In this document: piece by piece, positions 35,776-44,844 of the stretch | How positions within the stretch are numbered: the first letter of the stretch is position 1 | How the letters are laid out: the number at the start of each line of letters is the position of its first letter | Source: CAYGUK01 sp964352985 | Lineage (GTDB): Bacteria; Pseudomonadota; Gammaproteobacteria; JAHCLG01 | NCBI GenBank assembly: GCA_964352985.1 | Contig: CAYGUK010000023.1 | Location: 1-45,233 of the forward strand | Reading direction: 5' to 3' | Length of the DNA stretch: 45,233 nucleotides | Notes under the pieces: generated by a model | What the model saw: the letters and a program-made list of their open reading frames with translations, nothing else | Databases searched by the model: none | What the model was told of the DNA's origin: nothing | Program-made: the position numbers and the translations under genes

Positions 35776-36300
35776 CTAAAAATTCACCGTCGCAGTAATT
35801 GAATCAGTGTAAGTGCCACCTACGGCATCTTCTCCGGCGGGGATTCTACCACAGATATTATAGGTTTTAGGATTCATGTCCGACACCACGCCTGGTTGAA
35901 AGGCATGAGTATCCAAACCCCAAACTGTATTATGTGCGCAAGCCGCACCCGGTGTGGTTGCACCTGGTTGATAGAGTTGATAACTCAATTTTTTAGCCGC
36001 ATCACTGCCAACTTGCATATAACGATTTTCACTTCCGGCATGACCATAGCTTAAGGTGATAGAGGGTTCTAACCCTTTTGTGCAAGTAATGGTGACTGTA
36101 GATGAAACATCATCTGGCGTTGTGGATCTGGGATCGTAATTGCCAAAATTTAACAACGCTTCTGTTGCAATCGTGCAATCATTTACAACATTCGCTTGAA
36201 CAGTAAAAGTAGAAGTTGCACTACCTACCGCCAAAGCACTAAAAGAATAAACTGAACTTAATAAAATGACTGGCAGAACCACTCTCCGTTTAAATGACAT
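35776..36300 (-). CDS. Major pilin subunit, SCPU domain (CsuA/B-like)
   Basis: A 174-residue secreted pilin. The signal peptide ends in SALA; the mature protein starts VGSATSTFTVQANVVNDC, the donor-strand-like N-terminal extension followed by the SCPU domain. Hallmarks are LLNFGNYDP, TVTITCTKGL, and the terminal strand GTYTDSITATVNF. Conserved cysteines form the expected disulfides. It is the first gene of the operon (pilin-chaperone-usher-tip) with a gggg-type ribosome-binding site 8 bases before the ATG. The spacer upstream (36301-36545) separates it from the divergent DUF1015 gene and shows several A/T hexamers but no decisive promoter. Confidence 0.9.
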   Translation of the reverse strand: MSFKRRVVLPVILLSSVYSFSALAVGSATSTFTVQANVVNDCTIATEALLNFGNYDPRSTTPDDVSSTVTITCTKGLEPSITLSYGHAGSENRYMQVGSDAAKKLSYQLYQPGATTPGAACAHNTVWGLDTHAFQPGVVSDMNPKTYNICGRIPAGEDAVGGTYTDSITATVNF

Positions 36301-36545
36301 CGTCTTTACCCCCTGCAGTAATTTTCACTTGGATTTTAAAATACAGATTTTATATTGTTTTCATAAAAAAATCGCGCTCTTTTCTAATTTCATTTTTCCG
36401 GTGAAACATTAATAAATTTCTGAGATAGCTATAGGGGATTTTAATTAAATTTATGAACGGGAAAATTTAATTTGCAACAAAATTGTTATTATTCCAAACT
36501 CTCTGCTAAGCTTTTTTATATCGAAAAAGGAATTTATTCATCACT

Positions 36546-37790
36546 ATGAGTTTAATTAACCCCTTTGCCGGTTTAAGACCTGCAAGTGAATTTACAGAAG
36601 AAGTTATTGCACCTCCATACGATGTCGTGAGTCGTATTGAAGCCTATGACATAGCTCATTATAGGCCATGGAATTTTCTTCATATATCGAAACCCGAAAT
36701 CGATTTAGGATTCGATATTGATGAATACGATCCTCGGGTTTATGTCAAAGGCATGGAAAATTATCAACGCATGGTCAAAGAAGGAATCTTAAGACAAGAT
36801 CCAACGCCGTGTTACTATGTCTATCGATTAACTATTGATGATCATCAACAAACCGGTTTAATGGCGGCAGTTTCAATTGATGCTTATAATAACGGTCGCA
36901 TTCACAAACACGAACACACTCGACCCGAAAAAGAAAAAGACCGCGTCAAACACATGATGACTATTAATGCTCAAACTTCGCCAGTGATGTTAACACATAA
37001 ACATCAAGATAATATTACTGAACTTTTAACATCACTCACACTTAATCCCGCAACGGTGAATGTGATTGATGATGCTGATGTTCGTCATGAATTGTGGGTT
37101 TTAAATGATGCCTCATTAATTAATGATATCAGCCAAATTTATAATCAAGTTACCGATCTTTATATTGCAGATGGGCACCATCGCACGGCGGCAACATCAG
37201 TCGTTGCCGAAAACAGAGTGAAAACACTCAAGCATCATCACGGCACTCATAATTATTTGTTAGCCGCGATTTTTCCAGCTAGCCAATTAAATATCTTGAG
37301 CTATAATCGTCTTGTTACGGATTTTCCATTTTTATCGCCTGAACAATTTCTCGAACAATTAGCAACAGTTGTCGAAATTAATGAAAGTTTCGACCGAGTT
37401 TATCCGCAAAAGCCTGGTGATTTAGGCATGTATTTTGAAGAACAATGGTTTCATTTAACCTTTCGTCCCGAGTTTATTCCCACCGAAAATCTCAGTGATA
37501 AATTGGATGTGAGTTTATTAGATAATTTAATTTTTAAACAAATTCTCGGAATTCAAGATTCAAGATCCGATCATCGCATTTGTTATGTTGGTGGCGGGGC
37601 TCGCAGTTTAGAAGAATTAGAAGAATGTGTTGATAGCGGTGAAGCGATTATGTCTTTTTCACTCTATCCAACGCAAATGAATGATTTACTCACAATTGCA
37701 GATGCCAACAAAATCATGCCGGCAAAATCAACTTGGTTTGATCCCAAATTAGCGGATGGTTTAGTGTGTTTAACATTAGATAATTCCTGA
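36546..37790 (+). CDS. DUF1015 family protein
   Basis: A 414-residue soluble protein matching the DUF1015 family at the start (NPFAGLRPASEFTEEVIAPPYDVVS) and in the signature IADGHHRTAATSV at about residue 220. RIHKHEHTRPEKEKDR in the first half is also typical. The family has a ParB/sulfiredoxin-like fold related to small-molecule kinases such as ADP-dependent serine kinases, and in some bacteria sits beside serine-biosynthesis genes. No such neighbour is present here, so the activity remains a family-level suggestion. It is monocistronic, followed by the mlaA promoter. Confidence 0.9.
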   Translation: MSLINPFAGLRPASEFTEEVIAPPYDVVSRIEAYDIAHYRPWNFLHISKPEIDLGFDIDEYDPRVYVKGMENYQRMVKEGILRQDPTPCYYVYRLTIDDHQQTGLMAAVSIDAYNNGRIHKHEHTRPEKEKDRVKHMMTINAQTSPVMLTHKHQDNITELLTSLTLNPATVNVIDDADVRHELWVLNDASLINDISQIYNQVTDLYIADGHHRTAATSVVAENRVKTLKHHHGTHNYLLAAIFPASQLNILSYNRLVTDFPFLSPEQFLEQLATVVEINESFDRVYPQKPGDLGMYFEEQWFHLTFRPEFIPTENLSDKLDVSLLDNLIFKQILGIQDSRSDHRICYVGGGARSLEELEECVDSGEAIMSFSLYPTQMNDLLTIADANKIMPAKSTWFDPKLADGLVCLTLDNS

Positions 37791-37827
37791 AAACGGTATC
37801 ACATTGTCAACAATTTTTGAGTTGTCC

Positions 37828-37856
37828 TTGACAAGAGTCATGGCCATTGATACAAA
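37828..37856 (+). promoter_or_regulatory. Likely promoter of mlaA-trmL
   Basis: A consensus TTGACA (37828-37833) and TACAAA (37851-37856) are 17 bases apart. ttgtcaa at 37804-37810 faces ttgacaa at 37828-37834 as an inverted repeat that overlaps the -35 box, which could be an operator or chance. Confidence 0.45.
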
Positions 37857-37882
37857 CTATAACTATTTAGTTTACTCGTCTT

Positions 37883-38698
37883 GTGGGGATGGCGCAGTTG
37901 AAAAATTTTATTTGTCTCATACCTGGTTTTTTACTTTTGACAGCTTGTAGCACGGTACAACATGCACCTGCAAATCCAGGCGATCCATTTGAAAGTCTTA
38001 ATCGACAAAGTTTTCAATTTAACGAAGATTTTGACCGCGTGTTTTTTAAACCGGTTGCAGAAGTTTATCAAAAAATTATGCCTTGGCCCGTGCGCAATGG
38101 GGTCTCAAATTTTTTTAGTAACCTCAATGAAATCCCAACCGTAGGAAATGATTTATTACAAGTAAATCCCTATCAAGCATTACAAGACTCTTGGCGTTTT
38201 GCGATTAATTCGACGGTAGGCATTGGTGGTATTTTAGATGTTGCGACTAAATTGGGTTTACCCAAACACACACAAGATTTTGGTTTAACCTTAGCACGTT
38301 GGGGTTGGAAAGAATCTGCTTATGTTGTATTACCTTTTATTGGTCCATCAACTGTTCGTGACACATTTGGCTGGCCGATTAATTACTATGGTATGACAGT
38401 TTTTCCATGGATAGATTGGCAATATCGCTATCCGATTTTAACTCTTGATGTCGTGAACTATCGCGCATCGTTATTAAGTGCTGAAGATGTTGTTGAAACG
38501 GCAGCACTTGATCCCTATGTGTTTTTCAGAGATGCTTATTTGCAACGCCGTGCTAAATTTATTGCGCATAATGATGATACTGCATTAGAAAATGCCGATT
38601 TTCTCGGTGGCAAAAAATCACAGGCTGAAAATACTACTTCATCACAAAACAGTAATGATGATATTTTGCAAGGTATCGACTTAGACGCTGATGATTAA
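37883..38698 (+). CDS. mlaA: MlaA/VacJ outer-membrane lipoprotein
   Basis: Component of the Mla system that removes mislocalised phospholipids from the outer leaflet of the outer membrane. The lipobox LLTAC follows a short hydrophobic stretch. The mature protein carries the family core DPFESLNRQSFQFNEDFDR, FSNLNEIPTVGNDLLQ, RFAINSTVGIGGILDVA and LPFIGPSTVRDTFG. The start is uncertain: GTG at 37883, ATG at 37889, or TTG at 37898. The TTG would be spaced 9 bases from gggg and give a clean lipoprotein signal, MKNFICLIPGFLLLTAC. The other Mla genes are not in the window. The 3' end overlaps trmL by 8 bases. Confidence 0.94.
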   Translation: MGMAQLKNFICLIPGFLLLTACSTVQHAPANPGDPFESLNRQSFQFNEDFDRVFFKPVAEVYQKIMPWPVRNGVSNFFSNLNEIPTVGNDLLQVNPYQALQDSWRFAINSTVGIGGILDVATKLGLPKHTQDFGLTLARWGWKESAYVVLPFIGPSTVRDTFGWPINYYGMTVFPWIDWQYRYPILTLDVVNYRASLLSAEDVVETAALDPYVFFRDAYLQRRAKFIAHNDDTALENADFLGGKKSQAENTTSSQNSNDDILQGIDLDADD

Positions 38699-39149
38699 TA
38701 TTGCCCTCTTTGAACCTGAAATCCCGCCTAATACTGGGAATATTATCCGTTTGTGTGCGAATACCGGCGCGCATTTACATTTAATTAAACCCCTTGGCTT
38801 TTCATTAAATGAAAAAAGTGTGAAACGTGCGGGTTTAGATTATCATGATTTAGCCGCGGTGACGTTACACGAAAATTTTTTCGATTTTGTTGATGCGTTA
38901 TCACCCCATCGTATTTTTGCTTTATCAACCAAAGGCACGACTTATTATCATCAAGTAAACTATCAAGCACAGGATGTTTTATTGTTTGGTCCTGAAACTC
39001 GGGGATTAAGTCATGAAATTCGTCAACACAGTGCCATTTCTGATGTGATAAAAATTCCCATGGTGAAAAATAGTCGAAGTTTAAATTTATCAAATTCTGT
39101 CGCTATTATTACTTATGAAGTTTGGCGACAATTTGATTTTGTCAGTTAA
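38691..39149 (+). CDS. trmL: tRNA (cytidine(34)-2'-O)-methyltransferase
   Basis: SPOUT-class enzyme that 2'-O-methylates the wobble base of certain tRNA-Leu species using S-adenosylmethionine. The 152-residue length is typical. The start MINIALFEPEIPPNTGNIIRL, the middle LLFGPETRGLS, and the C-terminal knot region IPMVKNSRSLNLSNSVAI are diagnostic. It overlaps mlaA by 8 bases and probably depends on its transcript and translation. No anomaly. Confidence 0.96.
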   Translation: MINIALFEPEIPPNTGNIIRLCANTGAHLHLIKPLGFSLNEKSVKRAGLDYHDLAAVTLHENFFDFVDALSPHRIFALSTKGTTYYHQVNYQAQDVLLFGPETRGLSHEIRQHSAISDVIKIPMVKNSRSLNLSNSVAIITYEVWRQFDFVS

Positions 39150-39203
39150 TCGTAAAAAATTTATATTCGTGATTTGAAAATCTGCAAATAAAAAACATTA
39201 CAC

Positions 39204-41357
39204 TCAGCTACTTTTCACACCCACTTTTGCACGAGACAGTTTTTGTGGATTTAGAGCAACTGAAACCATATTTAATAAATCTGAGATTAACTCATTGGGA
39301 TGTTTTCTAGGCGCTTTATTATTTAACATAACACTCAAAACTAATGTTGCATCAGCAGTAGCAAATGCATCAAGTTCATCTTCAACTAAAACTAATCGAT
39401 GATCAACGCTTTGTTTTAGAAAATTCAAAACTGATTGCAAATGACTTTGTGAAGGATCGATAAGTAGAATTTTATCTTTTTTTAATGTCACTAATAATCT
39501 AGCTAAAATAAGCCTTAGCTGATCGACACTATAAGTAGAAAACCAACTTAAAAAATTTCTCATTTTTCTTGCCGGCTCTAAATTAAATTGTTCGATACTA
39601 CCAACACATAATTTTAAGAGTTCCGAACCGATCGGCATAAATTCAGCTAAGCCAGCCATAACTTTAGCCACTTTTGAAAACTTATTCCCCGAACGACTTT
39701 GGTATTGTCCTTGATTTAAACTCATTTGTGCTTCATCTACCATTAAACTCAACATTGAACAAAAAGTTTGAACATATCCTTCTATTTTGGATCCCATACG
39801 TTTACTCTGCCTTAGTTTTCGAAATTGAGAATAAGTCATGCATTGAGGAAAATCAGATTCTTGCGTAAAGGTCAAAACACTACATTGACTGGAAGCATCA
39901 GATCTTGCAGTAGAAACTTGACTTCCTTGTTGTTGCAATAAAAGTGCTTTGGTTAAAGGTAATGATGGTATTGTAAACGGTGTTGTTCTATCGCTTGAAC
40001 TTCCAGTGGGATCACGCTCGATTACATGTGTTTCTTCATCATCCCCCTCCTCTTCATCAATCCTGGCCATTTTTAATAAGGCTATTTTCGTTCCAACATG
40101 GAGATCTGGCCTAGGTGGAATAGGTGGTGGACTCAAAACTGGTGTTGTCTTTTTTTGAATAACTTGATAACTCTGTTTTGGTTGCACGCCATTTTGTAAA
40201 TAATTCAAAATTTCAATTAAATTATTCGCTAATTTAAAATAGTGATGTCCTTCCAATATGGAAAAAATTTCTGGCGTGAAAGAAACAGAATATTTGCCTG
40301 TCTCCAATCCATAACGTAGTTCTTGCTCCTGAATTCCGAATCCCTTCAAATTGCATTCTTGTAATATTACTAAAATGAATTTTTCTTGTAACGCTAAAGC
40401 CTCTTCAATTGCTTTTTCTATCACATTCGCTTTGGCTATACCTTCGTCATTAATACTCCAATCAACTGTCCACGAAGAACTTAACCACCAGTGAACAAAA
40501 TCCACATTCGCTTTTCGCACAGCGCAAATTAAAGGATGATACATGAGGACTTTATCGGAATCATATTCTGGAAACACACGATACTCATAGCCAAAAGTGT
40601 GAAAATTTAAGGCGCATGCTTTTGCCAACATTTTTAATTCACTTAAAGGACAATCGTTTTCAATTGCATCCAATAGAGCCATGACTTTTTCTCGATTGGC
40701 TTTAATCGTTTGTTTAATTTTATTCCTTAACTTCTCCCAATGAGGCTGAGTTGAAAACTCTTCATCACCAAAAGAAATAGAACGATAGCTTACACTTGAT
40801 GTTGTTGTTCTCAAACCGATATCAGCCAAATCACAACGAACAACACAAGATTGCGCTAAGGCTTCACTGCAAGCATCGACTGCTTCTATAGTCATTTCAA
40901 ATTGTTTATTACGCCCAACAATAAATAGTGTTTCCAAATTCGAAGTTGGCAAGATTTCAGCGATTTTAAATAAAATTTTATCGCTTAAAAGAGTATTAAA
41001 TAAAGATAACGATTTCAATCTAACAGGTAACTTACCTAGTAAATTAAGTATGCTTGCTTCACTGAGTGGATTTCCTTCTAGTCTGAGTGAAACTAAATTG
41101 GGGAATTTGGTAAATAGCCATTTAATATCATCGTTGCTAAGATGTTGAATTTGATTTTCGCTTATATCTAAGGTTTTAATTGCCGTCACATCGATTTGAT
41201 GTTTTTGTAAATATTCTGAAAATTCCCGTAGATTTTGAAAACCAGACTGAGAACAACATAAGGTTGATTGTTCGACACGTAAGCCATCACGAACGTAGCG
41301 ATCAACCGTTGGCTTGTGTTCTTTTTTTTTAAGTTTCTTTTTGAGAGCTGCTAACAT
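39204..41357 (-). CDS. Leucine-rich-repeat protein with SH3-ligand-like proline motif (candidate effector)
   Basis: A 717-residue protein without signal peptide. It begins with a polybasic stretch (LKKKLKKKEHK), then leucine-rich-repeat-like units at about residues 58-150 (KTLDISENQIQHLS, LVSLRLEGNPLSE, LKSLSLFNTLLSD). A helical region to about residue 395 is followed by a disordered stretch with SPPPIPPRPDL at 409-419, which contains the P-x-x-P-x-R class II SH3 ligand pattern. An acidic run (DEEEGDDEE) and Ser/Thr/Gln-rich sequence follow, then a second helical domain to the C-terminus. I recognise no family. LRRs and SH3 ligands are eukaryote-like traits common in effectors of intracellular bacteria. 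It is a solitary gene between trmL and gpsA. Confidence 0.85.
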   Translation of the reverse strand: MLAALKKKLKKKEHKPTVDRYVRDGLRVEQSTLCCSQSGFQNLREFSEYLQKHQIDVTAIKTLDISENQIQHLSNDDIKWLFTKFPNLVSLRLEGNPLSEASILNLLGKLPVRLKSLSLFNTLLSDKILFKIAEILPTSNLETLFIVGRNKQFEMTIEAVDACSEALAQSCVVRCDLADIGLRTTTSSVSYRSISFGDEEFSTQPHWEKLRNKIKQTIKANREKVMALLDAIENDCPLSELKMLAKACALNFHTFGYEYRVFPEYDSDKVLMYHPLICAVRKANVDFVHWWLSSSWTVDWSINDEGIAKANVIEKAIEEALALQEKFILVILQECNLKGFGIQEQELRYGLETGKYSVSFTPEIFSILEGHHYFKLANNLIEILNYLQNGVQPKQSYQVIQKKTTPVLSPPPIPPRPDLHVGTKIALLKMARIDEEEGDDEETHVIERDPTGSSSDRTTPFTIPSLPLTKALLLQQQGSQVSTARSDASSQCSVLTFTQESDFPQCMTYSQFRKLRQSKRMGSKIEGYVQTFCSMLSLMVDEAQMSLNQGQYQSRSGNKFSKVAKVMAGLAEFMPIGSELLKLCVGSIEQFNLEPARKMRNFLSWFSTYSVDQLRLILARLLVTLKKDKILLIDPSQSHLQSVLNFLKQSVDHRLVLVEDELDAFATADATLVLSVMLNNKAPRKHPNELISDLLNMVSVALNPQKLSRAKVGVKSS

Positions 41358-41501
41358 TACTTTCTTATTATATTTTTACATGCACAATATCATACATATC
41401 GAATAAATGCATCTAAAATTAAGTACTAGATTTTAAGGGAAATTAATGTATCTTATTTTATATTGAGTGTGAAGCGTTATAATTCAGGCTTTTACAACAG
41501 G

Positions 41502-42497
41502 TTATTCCGCTCTCGCGACGCGCGCCAATAATTCATTTACAGCATCTAATGGTGAAAGATTTTCATAAAGTATACGATAAATTTGCTGACAAATTGGCAT
41601 TTCGACTTGATGTTTCTTTGCAAGTTGTTGGATTATTTGAGTTGTGATAATGCCTTCAATTGTTTGTTTAATTTCAGCTTGGGCATTTTCAATCGATAAG
41701 CCTCGTCCTAAACATAATCCCAAGCGTCGATTTCGAGATTGATCATCACTACACGTTAAAATTAAATCGCCTAATCCAGCTAAACCCATAAAGGTTTTAC
41801 GATTTGCCCCCATATTACAACCTAAGCGAATCATCTCAGCCAAACCGCGCGTAATTAATGCCGAACGCGTATTAATACCAAAACCTAAAGCATCGTTAAT
41901 TCCCGCCCCAATGGCTAAAACATTTTTAACACTGCCGGCCAATTGCACACCAACCACATCCGTGCCAGTGTAAACTCTAAAAAAATTATTATGAAATAAT
42001 TGCTGCCATTTTTTTGCCGTATTTTCTGCTGGTGACGCAATCGTTACTGCGGTAGGTTTATCAGCAATCACTTCTTTAGCAAATGAAGGACCCGATAAAA
42101 CAGCATAGTCTTTTTGCGAAGGGCGAAGTTTCAATAATATTTCATGTAGTAATTGTTGCGAATGATTATCCAAGCCTTTACTTGCCCAACAAATCGAGAC
42201 ATCAGGTAACAAATAAGGATTGATATTTTGTAACAATTCATGAAATGCATGACTTGGCACCGCAATTAAAATATGACTCGCCTTTTCAACCGCGGATTTT
42301 AAATCGGCACTAAACTGAAGATTGGTCGGAAATAAAAAACCGGGTAGATATTGTTGATTTACCCGGTCTTTTTGCATGCTTGCTATTGCATCTTTGTTAC
42401 GTCCCCAAACAGTGACTTGATTAACATTAGTGCTTAAAACATAACTTAACGCTAATCCCCAAGACCCACTGCCAAGTACAGTAACGTTTTGCTTCAT
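41502..42497 (-). CDS. gpsA: Glycerol-3-phosphate dehydrogenase [NAD(P)+]
   Basis: Makes sn-glycerol-3-phosphate from dihydroxyacetone phosphate for phospholipid synthesis. The 331-residue protein shows the dinucleotide site VLGSGSWGLAL (Gly9-x-Gly11-x-x-Gly14), AVPSHAF, the conserved GPSFAKEV, the catalytic lysine in GSVKNVLAIGAGI, and the C-terminal RNRRLGLCLGRG. It is the last gene of the rhodanese-grxC-secB-gpsA unit, and its start overlaps the secB stop (TAATG), which indicates translational coupling. This order is conserved in many gammaproteobacteria. The 144-base region 41358-41501 shows no clear terminator. Confidence 0.97.
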   Translation of the reverse strand: MKQNVTVLGSGSWGLALSYVLSTNVNQVTVWGRNKDAIASMQKDRVNQQYLPGFLFPTNLQFSADLKSAVEKASHILIAVPSHAFHELLQNINPYLLPDVSICWASKGLDNHSQQLLHEILLKLRPSQKDYAVLSGPSFAKEVIADKPTAVTIASPAENTAKKWQQLFHNNFFRVYTGTDVVGVQLAGSVKNVLAIGAGINDALGFGINTRSALITRGLAEMIRLGCNMGANRKTFMGLAGLGDLILTCSDDQSRNRRLGLCLGRGLSIENAQAEIKQTIEGIITTQIIQQLAKKHQVEMPICQQIYRILYENLSPLDAVNELLARVARAE

Positions 42498-42952
42498 TAG
42501 TTTGCTGCTTCTTTTTGTCCTTGTTCAGCTTGTTTTAAATGTTCAGCATAAACTGCATCAAAATTGATTGGTGCTAAATATAATTGTGGGAAGCTACCAC
42601 GTGTCACCACATCAGAAACAGTTTCACGTAAATAAGGGAATAATATAGTAGGACAAAAACTGCCTAAAATACCATCGCGTTGTTTATCATCGACATCTTT
42701 AATAGTAAAAATACCACTTTGTTTTAATTCGACGAGGAACGCAACTTTTTTATCAACTTCAGCAGTGACTGTTACGGCAAGCGTGACTTCATAGTTATCT
42801 TCACCTAATGATTCATTACTGGTATTTAATTCAAATTTAACTTCTGGTTTCCATTCCCCACGAAACACATTTGGCGCATTGGGAGACTCGAATGATAAAT
42901 CTTTTACATAGATTCTTTGAATTGCAAATTCTGGTTTATGCTCTTCAGCCAT
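42497..42952 (-). CDS. secB: Protein-export chaperone SecB
   Basis: Cytoplasmic tetrameric chaperone that keeps preproteins unfolded and passes them to SecA. The 151-residue acidic product has the family sequence FAIQRIYVKDLSFESPNAP, the mid-segment ELKQSGIFTI, and SFCPTILFPYLRE near residue 105. The C-terminal tail after LAPINFDAVY is the SecA-interaction region, somewhat extended. It lies 18 bases downstream of grxC and overlaps gpsA. Several envelope genes nearby (usher, chaperone, pilins, MlaA) are export clients in principle. Confidence 0.97.
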   Translation of the reverse strand: MAEEHKPEFAIQRIYVKDLSFESPNAPNVFRGEWKPEVKFELNTSNESLGEDNYEVTLAVTVTAEVDKKVAFLVELKQSGIFTIKDVDDKQRDGILGSFCPTILFPYLRETVSDVVTRGSFPQLYLAPINFDAVYAEHLKQAEQGQKEAAN

Positions 42953-42970
42953 GGTGCATTATCCTCATAT

Positions 42971-43222
42971 CTAATTGATTAATTCGTCGAGTTTACCCGA
43001 CCTATCCAACTCATACAAATCATCACAGCCACCTATTGGTTTATCATCGATAAAAATTTGTGGTACCGTGCGTCTGCCACTTAATTGCATCATTTCTTGA
43101 CGCTTTTCAGCATCATCATCAACAGCAATTTCATTATAGTCAATGCCTTTTGCATCTAATAACATTTTAGCGCGTTTACAATAAGGGCAATAGACTGTCG
43201 TGTAGATTTTTATTTGTTTCAT
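42971..43222 (-). CDS. grxC: Glutaredoxin 3
   Basis: An 83-residue dithiol glutaredoxin with the active site CPYC (Cys12, Cys15) in TTVYCPYCKRAK, the glutathione-binding TVPQIFID with the cis-proline, and the GGCDDLYEL motif. It reduces disulfides and glutathionylated proteins in the cytoplasm. It lies 4 bases after the rhodanese gene and directly before secB, the usual gammaproteobacterial order. Confidence 0.96.
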   Translation of the reverse strand: MKQIKIYTTVYCPYCKRAKMLLDAKGIDYNEIAVDDDAEKRQEMMQLSGRRTVPQIFIDDKPIGGCDDLYELDRSGKLDELIN

Positions 43223-43226
43223 AATT

Positions 43227-43658
43227 TTATTTTTTTTCCGCTACTGTGGGTAAGTTCGCACCTTGCCAAGCATTAATACCACCGGCGAGAATGTGCACCT
43301 TTTCAAAGCCATTTGATTTTAACGTGGCAGCCACTTTCACTGAATCCTGGCCGTATTGGCAGCAAATAATAATCGGTTTATCTTTATTCTTTTGCAGTTT
43401 TTTTAGATTATCCGCGATGTCATTTGCATCGATGTGAATCGCATTAATAATGTGACTTATTTCGAATGATTCCTTATTTCGAATATCTAAAATAACCGCA
43501 TCTTCACGATTCATCAGTAAAGTCGCTTGCGCGGGAGATGTTTTATTACTATTCGCCGCATTTTTTATTTCATAAACAATTATCATCGCTAAGATGATGA
43601 AAAATAACGCAACTAACCACCAATGGCGGGTTGCAAACTCGATTAAACGGTGTTCCAT
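43227..43658 (-). CDS. Membrane-anchored rhodanese-like protein
   Basis: A 143-residue protein with one N-terminal membrane helix (WWLVALFFIILAMIIVYEI, about residues 13-31) and a single rhodanese domain. DAVILDIRNKESFEISHI opens the domain, and the active loop is CCQYGQDS with a cysteine in the catalytic position, so sulfur transfer is possible. The YibN-type gene precedes grxC-secB in many gammaproteobacteria, as here. It is the first gene of the operon, driven by the promoter at 43692-43720. The ribosome-binding site is weak. Confidence 0.92.
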   Translation of the reverse strand: MEHRLIEFATRHWWLVALFFIILAMIIVYEIKNAANSNKTSPAQATLLMNREDAVILDIRNKESFEISHIINAIHIDANDIADNLKKLQKNKDKPIIICCQYGQDSVKVAATLKSNGFEKVHILAGGINAWQGANLPTVAEKK

Positions 43659-43691
43659 TTAGGTACTCAATGTCATTTAAATAGGCGAGGA

Positions 43692-43720
43692 AGTATAACG
43701 AATGTCATTCCAGAAGACAA
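43692..43720 (-). promoter_or_regulatory. Sigma70 promoter of the rhodanese-grxC-secB-gpsA operon
   Basis: On the minus strand TTGTCT (43715-43720) and TATACT (43692-43697) have a 17-base spacer. A second TATACT on the plus strand (43730-43735) may be the -10 of the divergent LpxO-like gene, although its -35 is poor. The two start codons are 106 bases apart. Confidence 0.6.
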
Positions 43721-43764
43721 AAAATGATGTATACTCACGCCATCAATAATCGGATGACGTTGAC

Positions 43765-44703
43765 ATGATACATTTAACTGCTATTTTTTCTGTTAAAACG
43801 GCTGTCATCGGTCTATTTATTGGATCAATTTTATATCAACATTTGCGTGGTCAAGACCGATTAAAATTCCGACGTCAGTTATTTAATCACAGCGCATTGC
43901 TTGCACCCATTAATGTGCTCATGTATTTATTTTCAGCGGTTCCCAGAAAACCTTATATTTCACTCGACAATTTTACAGAGTTAAAACCTATCAAAGATAA
44001 TTGGCAAACCATTCGTGAAGAAGGTTTACACTTATTAAATACTGGGATTATCGAACGTAAAGAACGCAGTGATGATGTTGGGTTTAATTCTTTTTTAAAA
44101 CGAGGCTGGACGAGATTTTATCTAAAGTGGTATCACTATCAACATCCTTCCGCGTTAAAACATTGCCCTAAGACGCTGGCTTTAATAAAAGATATTCCGG
44201 GAATTAAAGCCGCGATGTTTGCCGTATTACCTGCTAATGGTGTGTTAAATAAACATCGTGATCCTTATGCCGGTTCACTACGATATCATTTAGGATTACG
44301 CACACCCAATTCAGATGATTGTCGAATTATAGTCGATAACATTCCTTATTCATGGCGAGATGGTGAAGCCGTGATGTTTGATGAAACTTATGTTCACCAC
44401 GCTTATAATAATACCGATGTGGATAGACTCATTTTTTTCTGTGATATTGAACGCCCAGTGAAAACAAAAATCATGCAAATTATTAATCGTTTTTTTGCCC
44501 GTTATGTCATGACTGCTGCAAGTTCGCCAAATTTAGAAGGGGATGCGACAGGTGGCGTCAATAAATTTTATCGTTATATTCATGTATACAAAAATTTTCT
44601 GGGCAGAATTAAACGGTTAAATCCCAAAATGTTTAGACGTGTTAAATATTGCTTAATTGTTGCCTGTGTGATTGCAATTATTTATGGATTATATTTTAGA
44701 TAG
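43765..44703 (+). CDS. LpxO-like lipid A hydroxylase (aspartyl/asparaginyl beta-hydroxylase family)
   Basis: Membrane-associated Fe(II)/2-oxoglutarate dioxygenase of 312 residues. The first hydrophobic segment (residues 4-22) and a last one (about 292-310) frame a soluble catalytic domain. The iron-site pattern is HRDPYAGSLRYHLGL (His164, Asp166) with the distal histidine in FDETYVHHAYN (His211/212) and an arginine (221) for 2-oxoglutarate. LpxO adds a 2-hydroxyl group to a lipid A acyl chain, which helps resist host defences. Length and two membrane ends match LpxO better than soluble asparaginyl hydroxylases. It stands alone. Confidence 0.88.
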   Translation: MIHLTAIFSVKTAVIGLFIGSILYQHLRGQDRLKFRRQLFNHSALLAPINVLMYLFSAVPRKPYISLDNFTELKPIKDNWQTIREEGLHLLNTGIIERKERSDDVGFNSFLKRGWTRFYLKWYHYQHPSALKHCPKTLALIKDIPGIKAAMFAVLPANGVLNKHRDPYAGSLRYHLGLRTPNSDDCRIIVDNIPYSWRDGEAVMFDETYVHHAYNNTDVDRLIFFCDIERPVKTKIMQIINRFFARYVMTAASSPNLEGDATGGVNKFYRYIHVYKNFLGRIKRLNPKMFRRVKYCLIVACVIAIIYGLYFR

Positions 44704-44844
44704 AAAAATTCTTTCCTAATTCACTGACAGGCCTTTTACAATTTAAAGAATTACTGCATTTACTCTATATTATGAAACTTATTTTTTTGGGAAAAGCAAG
44801 GCATAATCTCTTCCACAATAACAAAATCTAAGAAGAAAAATATC

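Noticed and set aside
38785..39093. 102-residue antisense frame inside trmL
   Set aside because: trmL is certain from diagnostic motifs, and the antisense frame has no features.
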